A stretch of 64,000 bases of DNA from Mikania micrantha (lineage: Eukaryota; Streptophyta; Magnoliopsida; Asterales; Asteraceae), in the NCBI GenBank assembly GCA_009363875.1, contig CM018698.1:54954567-55018566 (forward strand), given 5' to 3'. The translations under genes and the position numbers were made by a program. Positions 24,444 through 36,136 of the stretch are shown in pieces (position 1 is the stretch's first letter; the number at the start of each line of letters is the position of its first letter). Below the pieces are notes generated by a model. It worked only from the letters and a program-made list of their open reading frames with translations, had not been told where the DNA came from and made no database searches.

Positions 24444-25849
24444 TGTGACAATCCGACTTTTCGAATTAACTTCGTTAACTGAAAATAACGAAGTCACAAA
24501 TAGGAAGGCCCAATAAGGCCAAGGTAGGCCCAATAAGGTCAAGATAGGCCCAATGAGGCCCAAGGTAGGCCCAATTAGGCCAAAGTAGGCCCAATGAGGC
24601 CCAAGGTAGGCCAATTGCATTTATGAGGCCCAATTGGGTTAACTTAGCCCAATAACGTTTCAATTGACCAAACTAGTGACAATTCGGGATTTTGGTTCGA
24701 CTTTGTTAACCGAAATGTTATGAAATTGAACAAAAACAAATTATAAAGGTTTGAATTAAACAAACTATGCCTAAAACACTTAAATTATAAGAATAAATGT
24801 TACAATTATAAAGAAGGTTCAATTTTGACTATCAAAGTCAAAATTCGAAGTTGTTAGCAATTGAAATTCGGATTTCATGTTAAAAAGAGGTTAGGGATCG
24901 AATTTATCATATCATTAACTCCCATTGATGATTATCAATGGTTACCTTCAGTTACTAAGCCCATAATGGGTGAATTAAATGGCTAATAACAAAAGAATAT
25001 GAAACTGTCACTACCATTTATCAAATCCAAACAATTCATTCGAAAAACACATAATTGAACATTCCTACAAACTAGTCGGCACTGTTAGAGAGTTATTCAT
25101 CCATTAATTTGATTCAAGAAGCTACGAAGAGAAGAACTCGATTGGAGGGTGGCCGAATATCAACCCATTAGTCGAACTACATCAAATCGTCATCAAATCA
25201 GGTAAAAACTTATACCTACACATCCTAAAATGGCCGAATAAGGATAATCTTATATTAATTTTGGCTTTTAACATCGAATGGAATGAATTCTAATTCTAGG
25301 GTTCATCCTATAAACCGATTTGGGGGTTTATAACCAAACAAACTCAAAAATCAAATTAAAACACATGTGCAGATTCACAAAAAGGTTTTAAATGAAATCC
25401 CTATGATAATCATATCTAACAATATTGAATTCCATAAATTCCAATTCTAGGGTTCTTAGTAATAAACCTTTTGGGGGGTTTTTACTCAAACGAGTTTAAA
25501 AACAAAATTAAACCTTTCAGAAATCTTCGAAATACATTACTTAATGAAAACCCTATGAATTCACAGATCGAGATAAACGAATTGGATTCGATTGAATTGT
25601 GAATCTTAGGATTTGAGTTCGAACATGTGTACACCCAAATAAGCGGGTTATAGTGATTTATTTTCGAATTAAAACCACTTTTAGACTCGGTTGAATCCCT
25701 GGAACATTAACCCTAAGGTTTGGGTTTGATTCTAGTCGAATTGGGGTGAAATTTGGAACTCACTTGGGTCGGATTTTTATAACAAAAGGGAAACCGACTT
25801 GTTTATTGATTAAAATCATTTGGAATCAAACTATAACATAAAATCAGAG

Positions 25850-25935
25850 TTAGGTTAACTGGTAGAATGGGTGTATCTTGTCCGGGAGGTCACAGGTTCG
25901 AACCTGTGACCGACTGTTTTTTTTTTTTTTTTTGA
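25850..25935 (+). other. tRNA/SINE-head-like Pol III module inside the LTR
   Basis: TTAACTGGTAGAATGGGTG resembles box A. GGGAGGTCACAGGTTCGAACC contains a box B match and agrees closely with the head of the SINE at 20954. A run of 16 or more T follows about 8 nt later and could act as a Pol III terminator. Bases 25888-25911 form a perfect 24-bp palindrome (GGTCACAGG...CCTGTGACC) centred on TTCGAA. Most likely a captured SINE or tRNA fragment. Confidence 0.6.
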
Positions 25936-26322
25936 AATTAAATCATTTTTAGTGTTTTGATCATAAAACGTTCGTTTTAACTCCGATTTGACTCGTTCAA
26001 ATTTCGTTGGAACCGTAATAGAATCCCGGACAAAATAAAACAATAAAATTTATGTTTTTAATCAAAGACATGATCGCGTATATTTACGTGTGTTTAAGTT
26101 TAATCGTATACGCTTATACGATTTAAACAAACGAAATAAAATCCGTGCATGCTTCTGTATGTACGTTCCACACAATCTGATATACGTATGTTGACACGTA
26201 TGTAATAACAAATATTATTTGACTTTTCAAATAATGAAACATTATCGTAAATACACAGATTATTCGTAGAGGATTTTTCTACGCGAATTCACGTGTGTTG
26301 ATCATTCTATTCACAATCAAAG

Positions 26323-26815
26323 GTGCGTACACGACCCCTTTCTTATTTTAAACTGTTTTGGGGGAGAAAACATGTGCAACAAACATTTTTAGATACATAT
26401 CACTTGCATGAGTTAGCTGTTTACATTAAGTGCAAACATAGCATTACAAAGCCTTCATTTCGAACCGTTTAGTTTGCCGTAGCGCAAAGCGTGGTAGTTG
26501 GAAATAGATCTATTAGGTTTGACAAACCTCACTTGGTAGATGGGATCTACGCAGGTGTTTGACTGACCAAACACACATTACTATTGTTCGTGCTAGACAA
26601 TAGTGGCAAGGCAAAAACATGCTATAGCATGGCAATCGTCAGCTTCGGTGTCGACCACTTATGTAAATAGTACAAATGACTAGCTATCATGACTATGCAT
26701 GTGTGATTATGATATCTGCAAACTTTATATTCAAACTGTGGTTTCAACTATTGTGAATGTTTAAACCTGTGTATGCACCAAACTTTGTGTTGACTTGATT
26801 TACATGTTTTCTCAG
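26323..26815 (+). other. Predicted LTR intron of chromovirus 2
   Basis: Donor ATCAAAG|GTGCGTAC, acceptor TGTTTTCTCAG|GACACTAGG. Five hairpins follow one another between 26515 and 26640: AGGTTTG/CAAACCT, GTAGAT/ATCTAC, GTGTTTG/CAAACAC, ACTATTG/CAATAGT and the palindrome CATGCTATAGCATG. CGACCCC near the donor pairs with GGGGG at 26360-26364. Confidence 0.55.
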
Positions 26816-27113
26816 GACACTAGGACACAAGCAAGGACAAGCAGGGACTAGGACGTTGAGTCTCATGCATACAGTTTACTTTAGTTGTTGATTTAAAACA
26901 TTGAATATTGTATTTATAGTTTTGCAATAGTTATTTTCTATTGTTAGTTTTCAAACGCTTCCGCAAATGTTAAACTTTGATTTTACAAATTAAGACCAAA
27001 GTATGTTTGAAAATCATATAGAGGTCTTCGTTATGTCTAATGATCTGAGATCCTGGTTTGTCACGTCCCAAACGGTATGATTCCGTTAGTTGAATATTGG
27101 GGGTGTGACAGAT

Positions 27114-27126
27114 TGGTATCAGAGAC
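27114..27126 (+). other. Primer binding site of chromovirus 2
   Basis: TGGTATCAGAGAC begins three bases after the LTR. It differs by one base from the tRNA-Met site of chromovirus 1. Confidence 0.9.
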
Positions 27127-27241
27127 ATTGGTTATAGCGAACTAGGTTTGCATTTGTAGACTTAGACTATAACTGTTAGACATTAGACACTTACTTACAC
27201 GATAGTTTATATGCATTTACATATGGCATTCTGTAACAGAC

Positions 27242-27949
27242 ATGGCATCATCATCATCTACACCTACTCACACTGAGGGACAAGTAGTAGCATTGTCAGA
27301 CATCATGACAAGGAGGATCGAACCAGTGGATGATACGATCCACTATGGGGAGGAAACACATGTTCAACAAAGGGGGAACAACCAATATTGGAAATGGTTT
27401 CCTGATCTCATACGCAGTTGGGTGCGGGAAGAACGAGTGCCACCACCACCAACTGCCAACACTGCTAATAGCCTTTGGACGTTACCTGCTCTAGGATATC
27501 CACTAGAACAGGCATTTGCTGCCTTTGTTGCACGCATGGAGCGTGAAATCCGCAACATACGGGAAGTAGCAGGGATGATCACAGAATTGCTTGTGAATAA
27601 CAACTGGCTGACACAAATGTGGGATAACCACACTGAGGAGTTGATTAGGACTAATGAAGAACAGGAAAATTTGGTGGAAACGATCTGGATGATGCGAGGG
27701 ACGATCCTCGAACTCACTTCACGACTAGAAACTACTGAGTTACGTGTAGCTGTAGCCGAGGCAAGGGCTGAGGAAGCCAATGCACGGGCTGGTGCAGCGG
27801 CGATTGAAGCCAATATAGTGAGAGATTTGGCTGGGGAGGCCATGACCCTCATCACTGGGCATATGCGTTACCAGCATGGTGTAGTGACTGGTCCAGCAGA
27901 ACTGGAAGATTCATCATCAACCGTTGATCAACCAAACGATGGGATCTAG
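27242..27949 (+). CDS. Intact extra ORF upstream of gag, coiled-coil protein
   Basis: The ORF encodes 235 residues from an ATG with G at +4 to TAG. The N-terminus is Ser/Thr-rich (MASSSSTPTHTEG). A central segment has WKWFPDLIRSWVREE. From about residue 95 to 215 it is rich in Glu, Arg, Ala and Leu with heptad-like spacing (RMEREIRNIREVAG, VAVAEARAEEANARAG), suggesting a long coiled coil. I see no zinc knuckle, protease or known enzyme motif. It sits 116 bp after the primer site and 239 bp before gag, in sense orientation. Chromovirus 1 has no counterpart. It is the only undamaged ORF of the element. Additional ORFs before gag are known in Ogre/Tat elements, but I do not recognise this protein; a structural or RNA-binding role is only a guess. 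Confidence 0.65.
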   Translation: MASSSSTPTHTEGQVVALSDIMTRRIEPVDDTIHYGEETHVQQRGNNQYWKWFPDLIRSWVREERVPPPPTANTANSLWTLPALGYPLEQAFAAFVARMEREIRNIREVAGMITELLVNNNWLTQMWDNHTEELIRTNEEQENLVETIWMMRGTILELTSRLETTELRVAVAEARAEEANARAGAAAIEANIVRDLAGEAMTLITGHMRYQHGVVTGPAELEDSSSTVDQPNDGI

Positions 27950-28187
27950 TTATTTCATTTACTTTCTAATTAACAAACTTATATGAGTGGGTTGTACTCA
28001 TAAAAGTAGATTTCGTGTTTAGTTGTTTTGCATCTTTTTGACAAACAATTGTAAGCACTAGTTTATCATAAATGATTGAGGATTGTTACCTTAATGGCTA
28101 TGGTAGTGTGTTACATTTACTTTGTGCATGAGTGATGATTATGCGATGGGTGTAGTCTCATTATGTATATTTGTAAATAGGAAGATC

Positions 28188-29300
28188 ATGGTTGGAGGAA
28201 ACAATAACATGACCGCAACGGAAGTTGAGGCACTTATTAACACTCGAATTACCGAGACAATCGCAAACTATACGCAAACATACCAAACAGGACCACATGA
28301 TCCAACGGGGGGACTGGTAAACCCACAAATGTGCACGTTCAAGACATTCTTGAACTGTAAACCACGTAATTTCAAAGGATCGGAAGGAGCCATTGGACTT
28401 CTTCGATGGATTGAACAGTCATAATCGGTATTTGAGACGTGCAATTGTCCGGAAGAAAACAAGGTCAGATACGCTATTGGTACTTTGGAGGGTTCAGCCT
28501 TGACATGGTGGAACTCTATCGTACAGACACTCGGTTTGAATACAACCAATGCCCTTACTTGGAACGGATTCAAAATCCTGTTGCAGGAGGAGTATTGTCA
28601 CCGTAATGAAATGCAACTCAAGATGAAAGGTTCTAATATTAAGGAATACACTACTCGATTCCAGCAATTAGCAAGACTCTTACCGCACAGGGCAACCCCA
28701 TCTAGCAAGTGGATCAAGAAATACATTGGAGGGTTGGTATCTCAGGTTCGAAAATTGATCATATCTGCAAATCCTACCACCATACAGCAAGCTGTTCGAC
28801 TGGCACACCAACTGACTGATCAAACGATGCAACGGGGAACATTACCCAAACGAACAGTAACAGCTAAGGCGGGAGACCACAAAAGAAAATGGGATAGCAT
28901 TGATTCCAAGAATTTCACTCAGCAGTCATTTCAGCAGAATCGCAAGCAGGAATCCAACAAGACTCATCACAATCCAAACAATAACCAACAGTCATCGGGA
29001 GGGTATAATGGTAGATGCCCGAAGTGTAACAAATGTGGATTCCATCACTTTGGGAATCAATGTGACAAATACCGATGTCAGCGATGCAGAAAGATAGGTC
29101 ACGTAGCAAAAGACTGTCGAGGGGAACTGCAAGCAAGCTCACTCAATCGGAGCAACACACAGAAAGGATGTTTTGAGTGTGGCTTATCAGGACATTTCAA
29201 GAAGAAGTGCCCACAACTCAAGAAAAGAAGGGCTAATGACATAACTACAAAAGGAAACATCAACAACAACACAAATGTTGCTAGAACAGAGCTTTTGTGA
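28188..29300 (+). pseudogene. gag: gag of chromovirus 2 (stop and frameshift)
   Basis: The likely start is the ATG at 28188 (MVGGNNNMTATEVEAL). The gag domain includes CTFKTFLNCKPRNFKGSEGA and SALTWWNS. There is an in-frame TAA at 28422-28424. The same frame then runs on to two CCHC knuckles (CQRCRKIGHVAKDC and CFECGLSGHFKKKC), preceded by CPKCNKCGFHHFGNQC. Near 29285 a small indel shifts the frame just before the protease, giving a stop at 29298-29300. Confidence 0.88.
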
Positions 29301-32300
29301 TTGGAGGACGTCAGACACGGGAAGATCCCAACGTCGTTACGGGTACGTTTCTCTTGAATTATCACTCTGCCTCTATGCTATTTGACACCGGTGCAGATCG
29401 GGGTTTTGTATCTAGCAAATCTTGTGAATTGTAAAGTATTGGTCCTACTGCTTTAGAAAACCCATACACTGTAGAACTAGCTAATGATAAGCTAGTTGTT
29501 GTAAACCATATTTCTAAAGGTTGTGTTCTTGACTTGATGTGTCAAACACATGACATTGACTTTATGCCTACCTCTTTAGGCAGTTTTGATGTAGTCATTG
29601 GCATGGACTGGTTGTCCAAACACCAGGCTGAAATAGTGTGCCATGAAAAAGATCGTTCGTATACCTCTTTCGCATGGAGAGACATTGTATGTACAAGGCG
29701 AGAAGAGCAGTACACCACTGCGTCTCATATCTTGTATGAAAGCACACAAATGTCTGCGTAAAGGTCATACGACAGTTATAGCACTTATAACTGAAAAGCC
29801 GGTAGCTGAGAAGAAGATTGAAGACATTCCAGTAGTTTGTGAATTTCCGGAGGTATTTCCAGAAGACTTGCCGGGATTACCGCCTATCAGACAGGTGGAA
29901 TTCCGAATCGACCTTACACCAGATGCAGCACCGATAGCTAGAGCGCCTTATCGACTTGCACCGTCAGAGATGCAAGAATTATCTACACAATTGCAAGAGT
30001 TGTTGGACAAAGGTTTCATACGACCTAGTTTTTCACCGTGGGGAGCTCCAGTCTTATTTGTTAAGAAGAAGGATGGGACTTTCCGTATGTGTATCGATTA
30101 CCGGGAACTGAACAAGGTTATCATCAAAAACCGGTATCCGTTACCTAGAATTGACGATCTGTTCGATCAGTTGCAAGGTTCGAGTTACAACTCGAAGATT
30201 GATCTCAGATCGGGTTATCATCAACTCAGAGTTCAAGAAGAAGATATTCCAAAGACAGCATTCAGAACGCGCTATGGCCATTATGAGTTTTTGGTCATGC
30301 CAATTGGGTTGACAAACGCTCCAGCAGTATTCATGGATCTCATGAATCGTGTTTGTAAACCTTATCTTGATAAGTTTGTCATTGTTTTCAATGATGACAT
30401 TCTCATCTATTCTCAGGCTGAGGGGGAGCATGCTGAACATATTCGATTGCTGTTGGAATCACTGAAACAAGAACAACTGTACGCTAAGTTCTCGAAATGT
30501 GATTTCTGGATGCGAGAAGTACAATTCTTGGGTCATATAGTCAACAAAAAAGGCATACATGTTGATCCAGCAAAGATTGAAGCGATTAAGAATTGGGAAA
30601 CGCCAAAGACACCTACCGAGGTACGACGATTCCTTGGTTTGGCGAGTTACTACCGAAGATTTATTGAGGGATTCTCAAAGATCGTTCAATCACTTACAGC
30701 TCTTACGCATAAGGGAACGAAGTATAACTGGATAGATAAACAGGAAGCTGCATTCCAGTTATTGAAACAGAAACTCTGTAGTGCACCGATTCTGTCCTTA
30801 CCGGAAGGGACAGAAGACTTTGTGGTGTATTGTGATGCATTTGCACAGGGTTTGGGATGTGTATTGATGCAACGTGATAAAATGATTGCTTACGCTTCAA
30901 GGCAACTACGACCACACGAAAAGAATTACACTACTCATGACTTGGAAGTTAGGAGCAGTGGTTTTTGCTTTGAAGATTTGGAGGTATTACCTGTATGTAA
31001 CTAAGTGTACCATTTACACTGATCATCAGAGTTTGCAACATATCTTTGATCAGAAGGAACTCAATATGAGACAGCGACGATGGGTTGAGTTGTTGAACGA
31101 CTACGAATGCGCGATTAAGTATCACCGGGAAAAGCTAATGTGGTAGCTGATGCTTTAAGCAGAAAAGACACTTCAACAAGACGGATTCGCGCATTTAGTA
31201 TGACGATACATACTGATTTACCTGACAAGGTACGCAGTGCTCAGCTGGGAGCCTTAGAAAAGGATAATTTGGTACATGAATCTTTACAGGGGATGGAAAC
31301 ACAATTGGATGTCAAGTCTGATGGAATCCGTTATTTCACTAATCGTCTGTGGATACCTTTGTATGGAGGTTTAAGGGAACTCGTGGTGGATGAAGCACAC
31401 AAGTCCAGGTATTCAATCCATCCGGGATCAAACAAGATGTATCATGATTTGAAGGCACTGTACTGGTGGCCTCACATGAAAGTCGACATTGCTAGGTACG
31501 TTAGCAAATGTTTGACTTGTTCGAAAGTCAAAGTTGAATATCAGAAACCATCTGGTTTACTGCAACAACCAGAGATACCGATGTGGAAATGGGAACAGAT
31601 TTCGATGGACTTCATTACTAAGTTACTCCGTACACCGAGTGGTTGTGATACGATATGGGTAATTGACGATCGATTAACGAAATCTGCACATTTCTTGGCA
31701 ATCAAGGAAACTGACAAGATGGAGAAACTGATTCGTATTTACATCAAGGAAGTGGTAGCACGACATGTCGTGCCAATTTCTATCATATCAGATCGGGATG
31801 CTCGATTTATTTCCAACTTTTGGAAATCACCCCATAAGTTCTTGGGAATTCGTTTAGGCATGAGTACAACATATTACCCACAAACAGACGGTCAAAGTGT
31901 ACGTACGATTTGGACACTCGAAGATATGTTGGGAAAACCATTTACCGTTGGTGGAATTCTCTTACAAATCTGAAACCGTACGGCAGAGGCTCGGGATCGA
32001 CAAAAGAGTTACGCTGACAAACGCCACAAACCGTTGGAATTTCAGGTAGGAGACTGAGTTCTTCTAAAGGTATCACCTTAGAAAGGTGTGATACGATTTG
32101 GCAAGCGCGGGAAGCTTAGTCCACGGTATGTAGGACCTTTTGAGATACTAAAAAGGATTGGTCAGGTTGCGTATCAACTCAAATTACCAGATGAACTCAG
32201 TGGAGTTCATGATGTCTTTCACGTATCGAACTTGAAGAAATGTCTTTCTGAAGAGACATTGGTAGTACCACTTGAAGAAATACAAGTGGACGAACAGTTA

Positions 32301-32491
32301 CGATTCATCGAGGAACCAGTTGAAATCATGGACTGAGAGGTCAAACAACTCAAACAAAGCAAGACTTCGATAGTCAAAGTTCGGTGGAATTCAAGACGTG
32401 GTCCTGAATTCACAAGGGAAAGGGAAGACCAAATGATGAAAAAGTATCTCCACTTATTCAAAACAACAACAAACATTATGAAGGCACGTTA
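29301..32491 (+). pseudogene. pol: pol of chromovirus 2, heavily damaged
   Basis: Protease (LFDTGADRGFVS near 29380) is followed by a TAA near 29431. Extra bases near 29648 and 30946, and a missing one near 31128, change frame. RT is otherwise long and readable (29850-30450), with VFNDDILIYS in place of the usual F(I/V)DD. RNase H shows YCDAFAQGLGCVLMQ. Integrase keeps the zinc-binding H-H-C-C region and two catalytic aspartates, but the third acidic residue is lost (DGQSVRT where chromovirus 1 has DGQSERT). After TLEDML two deletions remove much of the rest of the catalytic domain. The C-terminal SIVKVRWNSRRGPEF remains. Several more stops lie between 31970 and 32340. Confidence 0.9.
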
Positions 32492-32527
32492 AATTTCGGG
32501 ACGAAATTTCCTTCAACAAGGGGATGA
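32489..32527 (+). other. First polypurine module of chromovirus 2
   Basis: AAATTTC-GGGAC-GAAATTT hairpin, then CTTCAACAAGGGGATGA directly before TGTGATATTTC. It duplicates the module at 33431-33467, which abuts the real 3' LTR. This one is followed by DNA unlike that LTR. Confidence 0.75.
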
Positions 32528-33430
32528 TGTGATATTTCACACTCTAACTGTAAGCACAAACAAGCACAAACACTTTATACTATTGATTTTAGTATAAACA
32601 ACTGGGCAGAACACCAGCTTTACAGAATGCAAACACAAACATTTCATAGTAGTACATACATGATTGATTTCAAACAATGTACTACATTTCAAACATTACA
32701 TTTGATGTACTACATTTCATGGTTATACTATTGATTTTAGTATAAACAACTGGGCAGAACACCAGCTTTACAGAATGCAAACACAAACATTTCATAGTAG
32801 TACATACATGATTGATTTCAAACAATGTACTACATTTCAAACATTACATTTGATGTACTACATTTCATGGTGGTACAATCATGAGCGATTAAACAATAGT
32901 AGTGCTACAAATAGAAGGAACCAGAATAATTGTGTAAGGTAAATTGATGAGTACAGGGGCCCATGTAATCGTGAATTTACAGGTACGCATGAATTTTGGA
33001 AGTTTCTATTTTGTCGACTACATTCAAACATTTGCTATGTGTGAGATTACATAGTACAGTATACAAACACTTTATTCAATTGGTTTTGTTACAAACATTT
33101 GTGCTACATTTCATATGTTACATGTTATGGTAGTATGCATGATTAGTTACATACATTTTGCTATGTGCGGGGTTGCATAGTACAAACAGTTACAGACACT
33201 CACTATGTGTGAGGTTACACAGCACAGTATGATCAAACACAAACAGTCACAGTTAGGTGAACTAACTAGTGTACACGCAAACAGTCACATTGAACGATCA
33301 CATTTAGTTGTGATGTTGCAAGCATTAGATTTTGTGTGTGAGTACACACAAGCACACGGAATGATCAAACCACACTAACACATACGATTTAAACTCGTAA
33401 GTAGTTTCCTAACTACTCCTAACATTTACT
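32528..33430 (+). repeat. Segment between the two polypurine modules
   Basis: About 900 bp without coding capacity. A direct tandem duplication of 147 bp lies at 32581-32727 and 32728-32873. From 33020 on there are hairpins with matched arms, for example CTATGT/ACATAG and ATCACA/TGTGAT. The segment begins with TGTGATATTTCACAC right after a polypurine tract, so it may be the start of a foreign LTR left by a recombination event. Confidence 0.55.
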
Positions 33431-33467
33431 AATTTTCGGGACGAAAATTCCTTCAACAAGGGGATGA
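33431..33467 (+). other. Functional-position polypurine module of chromovirus 2
   Basis: AATTTTC-GGGAC-GAAAATT hairpin followed by CAACAAGGGGATGA and then the 3' LTR. The arms carry one more T and one more A than in chromovirus 1, so pairing is kept. Confidence 0.8.
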
Positions 33468-36136
33468 TGTGACAATCCGACTTTTCGAATTAACTTCGTT
33501 AACTGAAAATAACGAAGTCACAAATAGGAAGGCCCAATAAGGCCAAGGTAGGCCCAATAAGGTCAAGATAGGCCCAATGAGGCCCAAGGTAGGCCCAATT
33601 AGGCCAAAGTAGGCCCAATGAGGCCCAAGGTAGGCCAATTGCATTTATGAGGCCCAATTGGGTTAACTTAGCCCAATAACGTTTCAATTGACCAAACTAG
33701 TGACAATTCGGGATTTTGGTTCGACTTTGTTAACCGAAATGTTATGAAATTGAACAAAAACAAATTATAAAGGTTTGAATTAAACAAACTATGCCTAAAA
33801 CACTTAAATTATAAGAATAAATGTTACAATTATAAAGAAGGTTCAATTTTGACTATCAAAGTCAAAATTCGAAGTTGTTAGCAATTGAAATTCGGATTTC
33901 ATGTTAAAAAGAGGTTAGGGATCGAATTTATCATATCATTAACTCCCATTGATGATTATCAATGGTTACCTTCAGTTACTAAGCCCATAATGGGTGAATT
34001 AAATGGCTAATAACAAAAGAATATGAAACTGTCACTACCATTTATCAAATCCAAACAATTCATTCGAAAAACACATAATTGAACATTCCTACAAACTAGT
34101 CGGCACTGTTAGAGAGTTATTCATCCATTAATTTGATTCAAGAAGCTACGAAGAGAAGAACTCGATTGGAGGGTGGCCGAATATCAACCCATTAGTCGAA
34201 CTACATCAAATCGTCATCAAATCAGGTAAAAACTTATACCTACACATCCTAAAATGGCCGAATAAGGATAATCTTATATTAATTTTGGCTTTTAACATCG
34301 AATGGAATGAATTCTAATTCTAGGGTTCATCCTATAAACCGATTTGGGGGTTTATAACCAAACAAACTCAAAAATCAAATTAAAACACATGTGCAGATTC
34401 ACAAAAAGGTTTTAAATGAAATCCCTATGATAATCATATCTAACAATATCGAATTCCATAAATTCGAATTCTAGGGTTCTTAGTAATAAACCTTTTGGGG
34501 GTTTTTACTCAAACGAGTTTAAAAACCAAATTAAACCTTTCAGAAATCTTCGAAATACATTACTTAATGAAAACCCTATGAATTCACAGATCGAGATAAA
34601 CGAATTGGATTCGATTGAATTGTGAATCTTAGGATTCGAGTTCGAACATGTGTACACCCAAATAAGCGGGTTATAGTGATTTATTTTCGAATTAAAACCA
34701 CTTTTAGACTCGGTTGAATCCCTGGAACATTAACCCTAAGGTTTGGGTTTGATTCTAGTCGAATTGGGGTGAAATTTGGAACTCACTTGGGTCGGATTTT
34801 TATAACAAAAGGAAAACCGACTTGTTTATTGATTAAAATCATTTGGAATCAAACTATAACATAAAATCAGAGTTAGGTTAACTGGTAGAATGGGTGTATC
34901 TTGTCCGGGAGGTCACAGGTTCGAACCTGTGACCGACTGTTTTTTTTTTTTTTTTTTTTGAAATTAAATCATTTTTAGTGTTTTGATCATAAAACGTTCG
35001 TTTTAACTCCGATTTGACTCGTTCAAATTTCGTTGGAACCGTAATAGAATCCCGGACAAAATAAAACAATAAAATTTATGTTTTTAATCAAAGACATGAT
35101 CGCGTATATTTACGTGTGTTTAAGTTTAATCGTATACGCTTATACGATTTAAACAAACGAAATAAAATCCGTGCATGCTTCTGTATGTACGTTCCACACA
35201 ATCTGATATACGTATGTTGACACGTATGTAATAACAAATATTATTTGACTTTTCAAATAATGAAACATTATCGTAAATACACAGATTATTCGTAGAGGAT
35301 TTTTCTACGCGAATTCACGTGTGTTGATCATTCTATTCACAATCAAAGGTGCGTACACGGCCCCTTTCTTATTTTAAACTGTTTTGGGGGAGAAAACATG
35401 TGCAACAAACATTTTTAGATACATATCACTTGCATGAGTTAGCTGTTTACATTAAGTGCAAACATATCATTACAAAGCCTTCATTTCGAACCGTTTAGTT
35501 TGCCGTAGCGCAAAGCGTGGTAGTTGGAAATAGATCTATTAGGTTTGACAAACCTCACTTGGTAGATGGGATCTACGCAGGTGTTTGACTGACCAAACAC
35601 ACATTACTATTGTTCGTGCTAGACAATAGTGGCAAGGCAAAAACATGCTATAGCATGGCAATCGTCAGCTTCGGTGTCGACCACTTATGTAAATAGTACA
35701 AATGACTAGCTATCATGACTATGCATGTGTGATTATGATATCTGCAAACTTTATATTCAAACTGTGGTTTCAACAATTGTGAATGTTTAAACCTGTGTAT
35801 GCACCAACCTTTGTGTTGACTTGATTTACATGTTTTCTCAAGACACTAGGACACAAGCAAGGACAAGCAAGGACTAGGACGTTGAGTCTCATGCATACAA
35901 TTTACTTTAGTTGTTGATTTAAAACATTGAATATTGTATTTATAGTTTTGCAATAGTTATTTTCTATTGTTAGTTTTCAAACGCTTCCGCAAATGTTAAA
36001 CTTTGATTTTACAAATTAAGACCAAAGTATGTTTGAAAATCATATAGAGGTCTTCGTTATGTCTAATGATCTGAGATCCTGGTTTGTCACGTCCCAAACG
36101 GTATGATTCCGTTAGGTGAATATTGGGGGTGTGACA
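33468..36136 (+). repeat. 3' LTR of chromovirus 2
   Basis: Nearly identical copy of 24444-27110. The tRNA/SINE-like module with its palindrome is at 34911-34934, followed by a poly-T one or more bases longer. A few substitutions such as ACGACCCC to ACGGCCCC are visible. Confidence 0.95.
35349..35842 (+). other. Predicted LTR intron, 3' LTR copy of chromovirus 2
   Basis: Donor AAAG|GTGCGT kept. At the acceptor CTCAGG has become CTCAAG, so the usable AG moves one base downstream. Confidence 0.45.

Larger units (their letters stand above)
24444..27110 (+). repeat. 5' LTR of chromovirus 2
   Basis: TGTGACAATCCG...GGGTGTGACA. It has a tract of at least nine GGCCCA/AGGCC words at 24508-24655, a tRNA/SINE-like module at about 25850-25935 and a predicted intron at 26323-26815. 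ORFs through the GGCCCA tract are low-complexity artefacts. Confidence 0.95.
24444..36136 (+). mobile_element. Ty3/gypsy chromovirus 2, complete but defective
   Basis: The element is bounded by two LTRs of 2667 and 2669 bp and by a 5-bp duplication TTTTT (24439-24443 and 36137-36141), inside an array monomer. It contains a tRNA-Met primer site, an extra upstream ORF, broken gag-pol and two polypurine modules. By eye the LTRs differ at about a dozen positions plus a few 1-bp indels, roughly 0.5%, so the insertion is younger than chromovirus 1. The coding region nevertheless has several frameshifts, stops and integrase deletions. It was probably already defective and mobilised in trans. Confidence 0.95.

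Noticed and set aside
24432..24663. ORFs rich in LGLPWPYWA in the GGCCCA tract (also 33453-33687)
   Set aside because: Translation of a short DNA motif repeat; identical in both LTRs only because the LTRs are copies.
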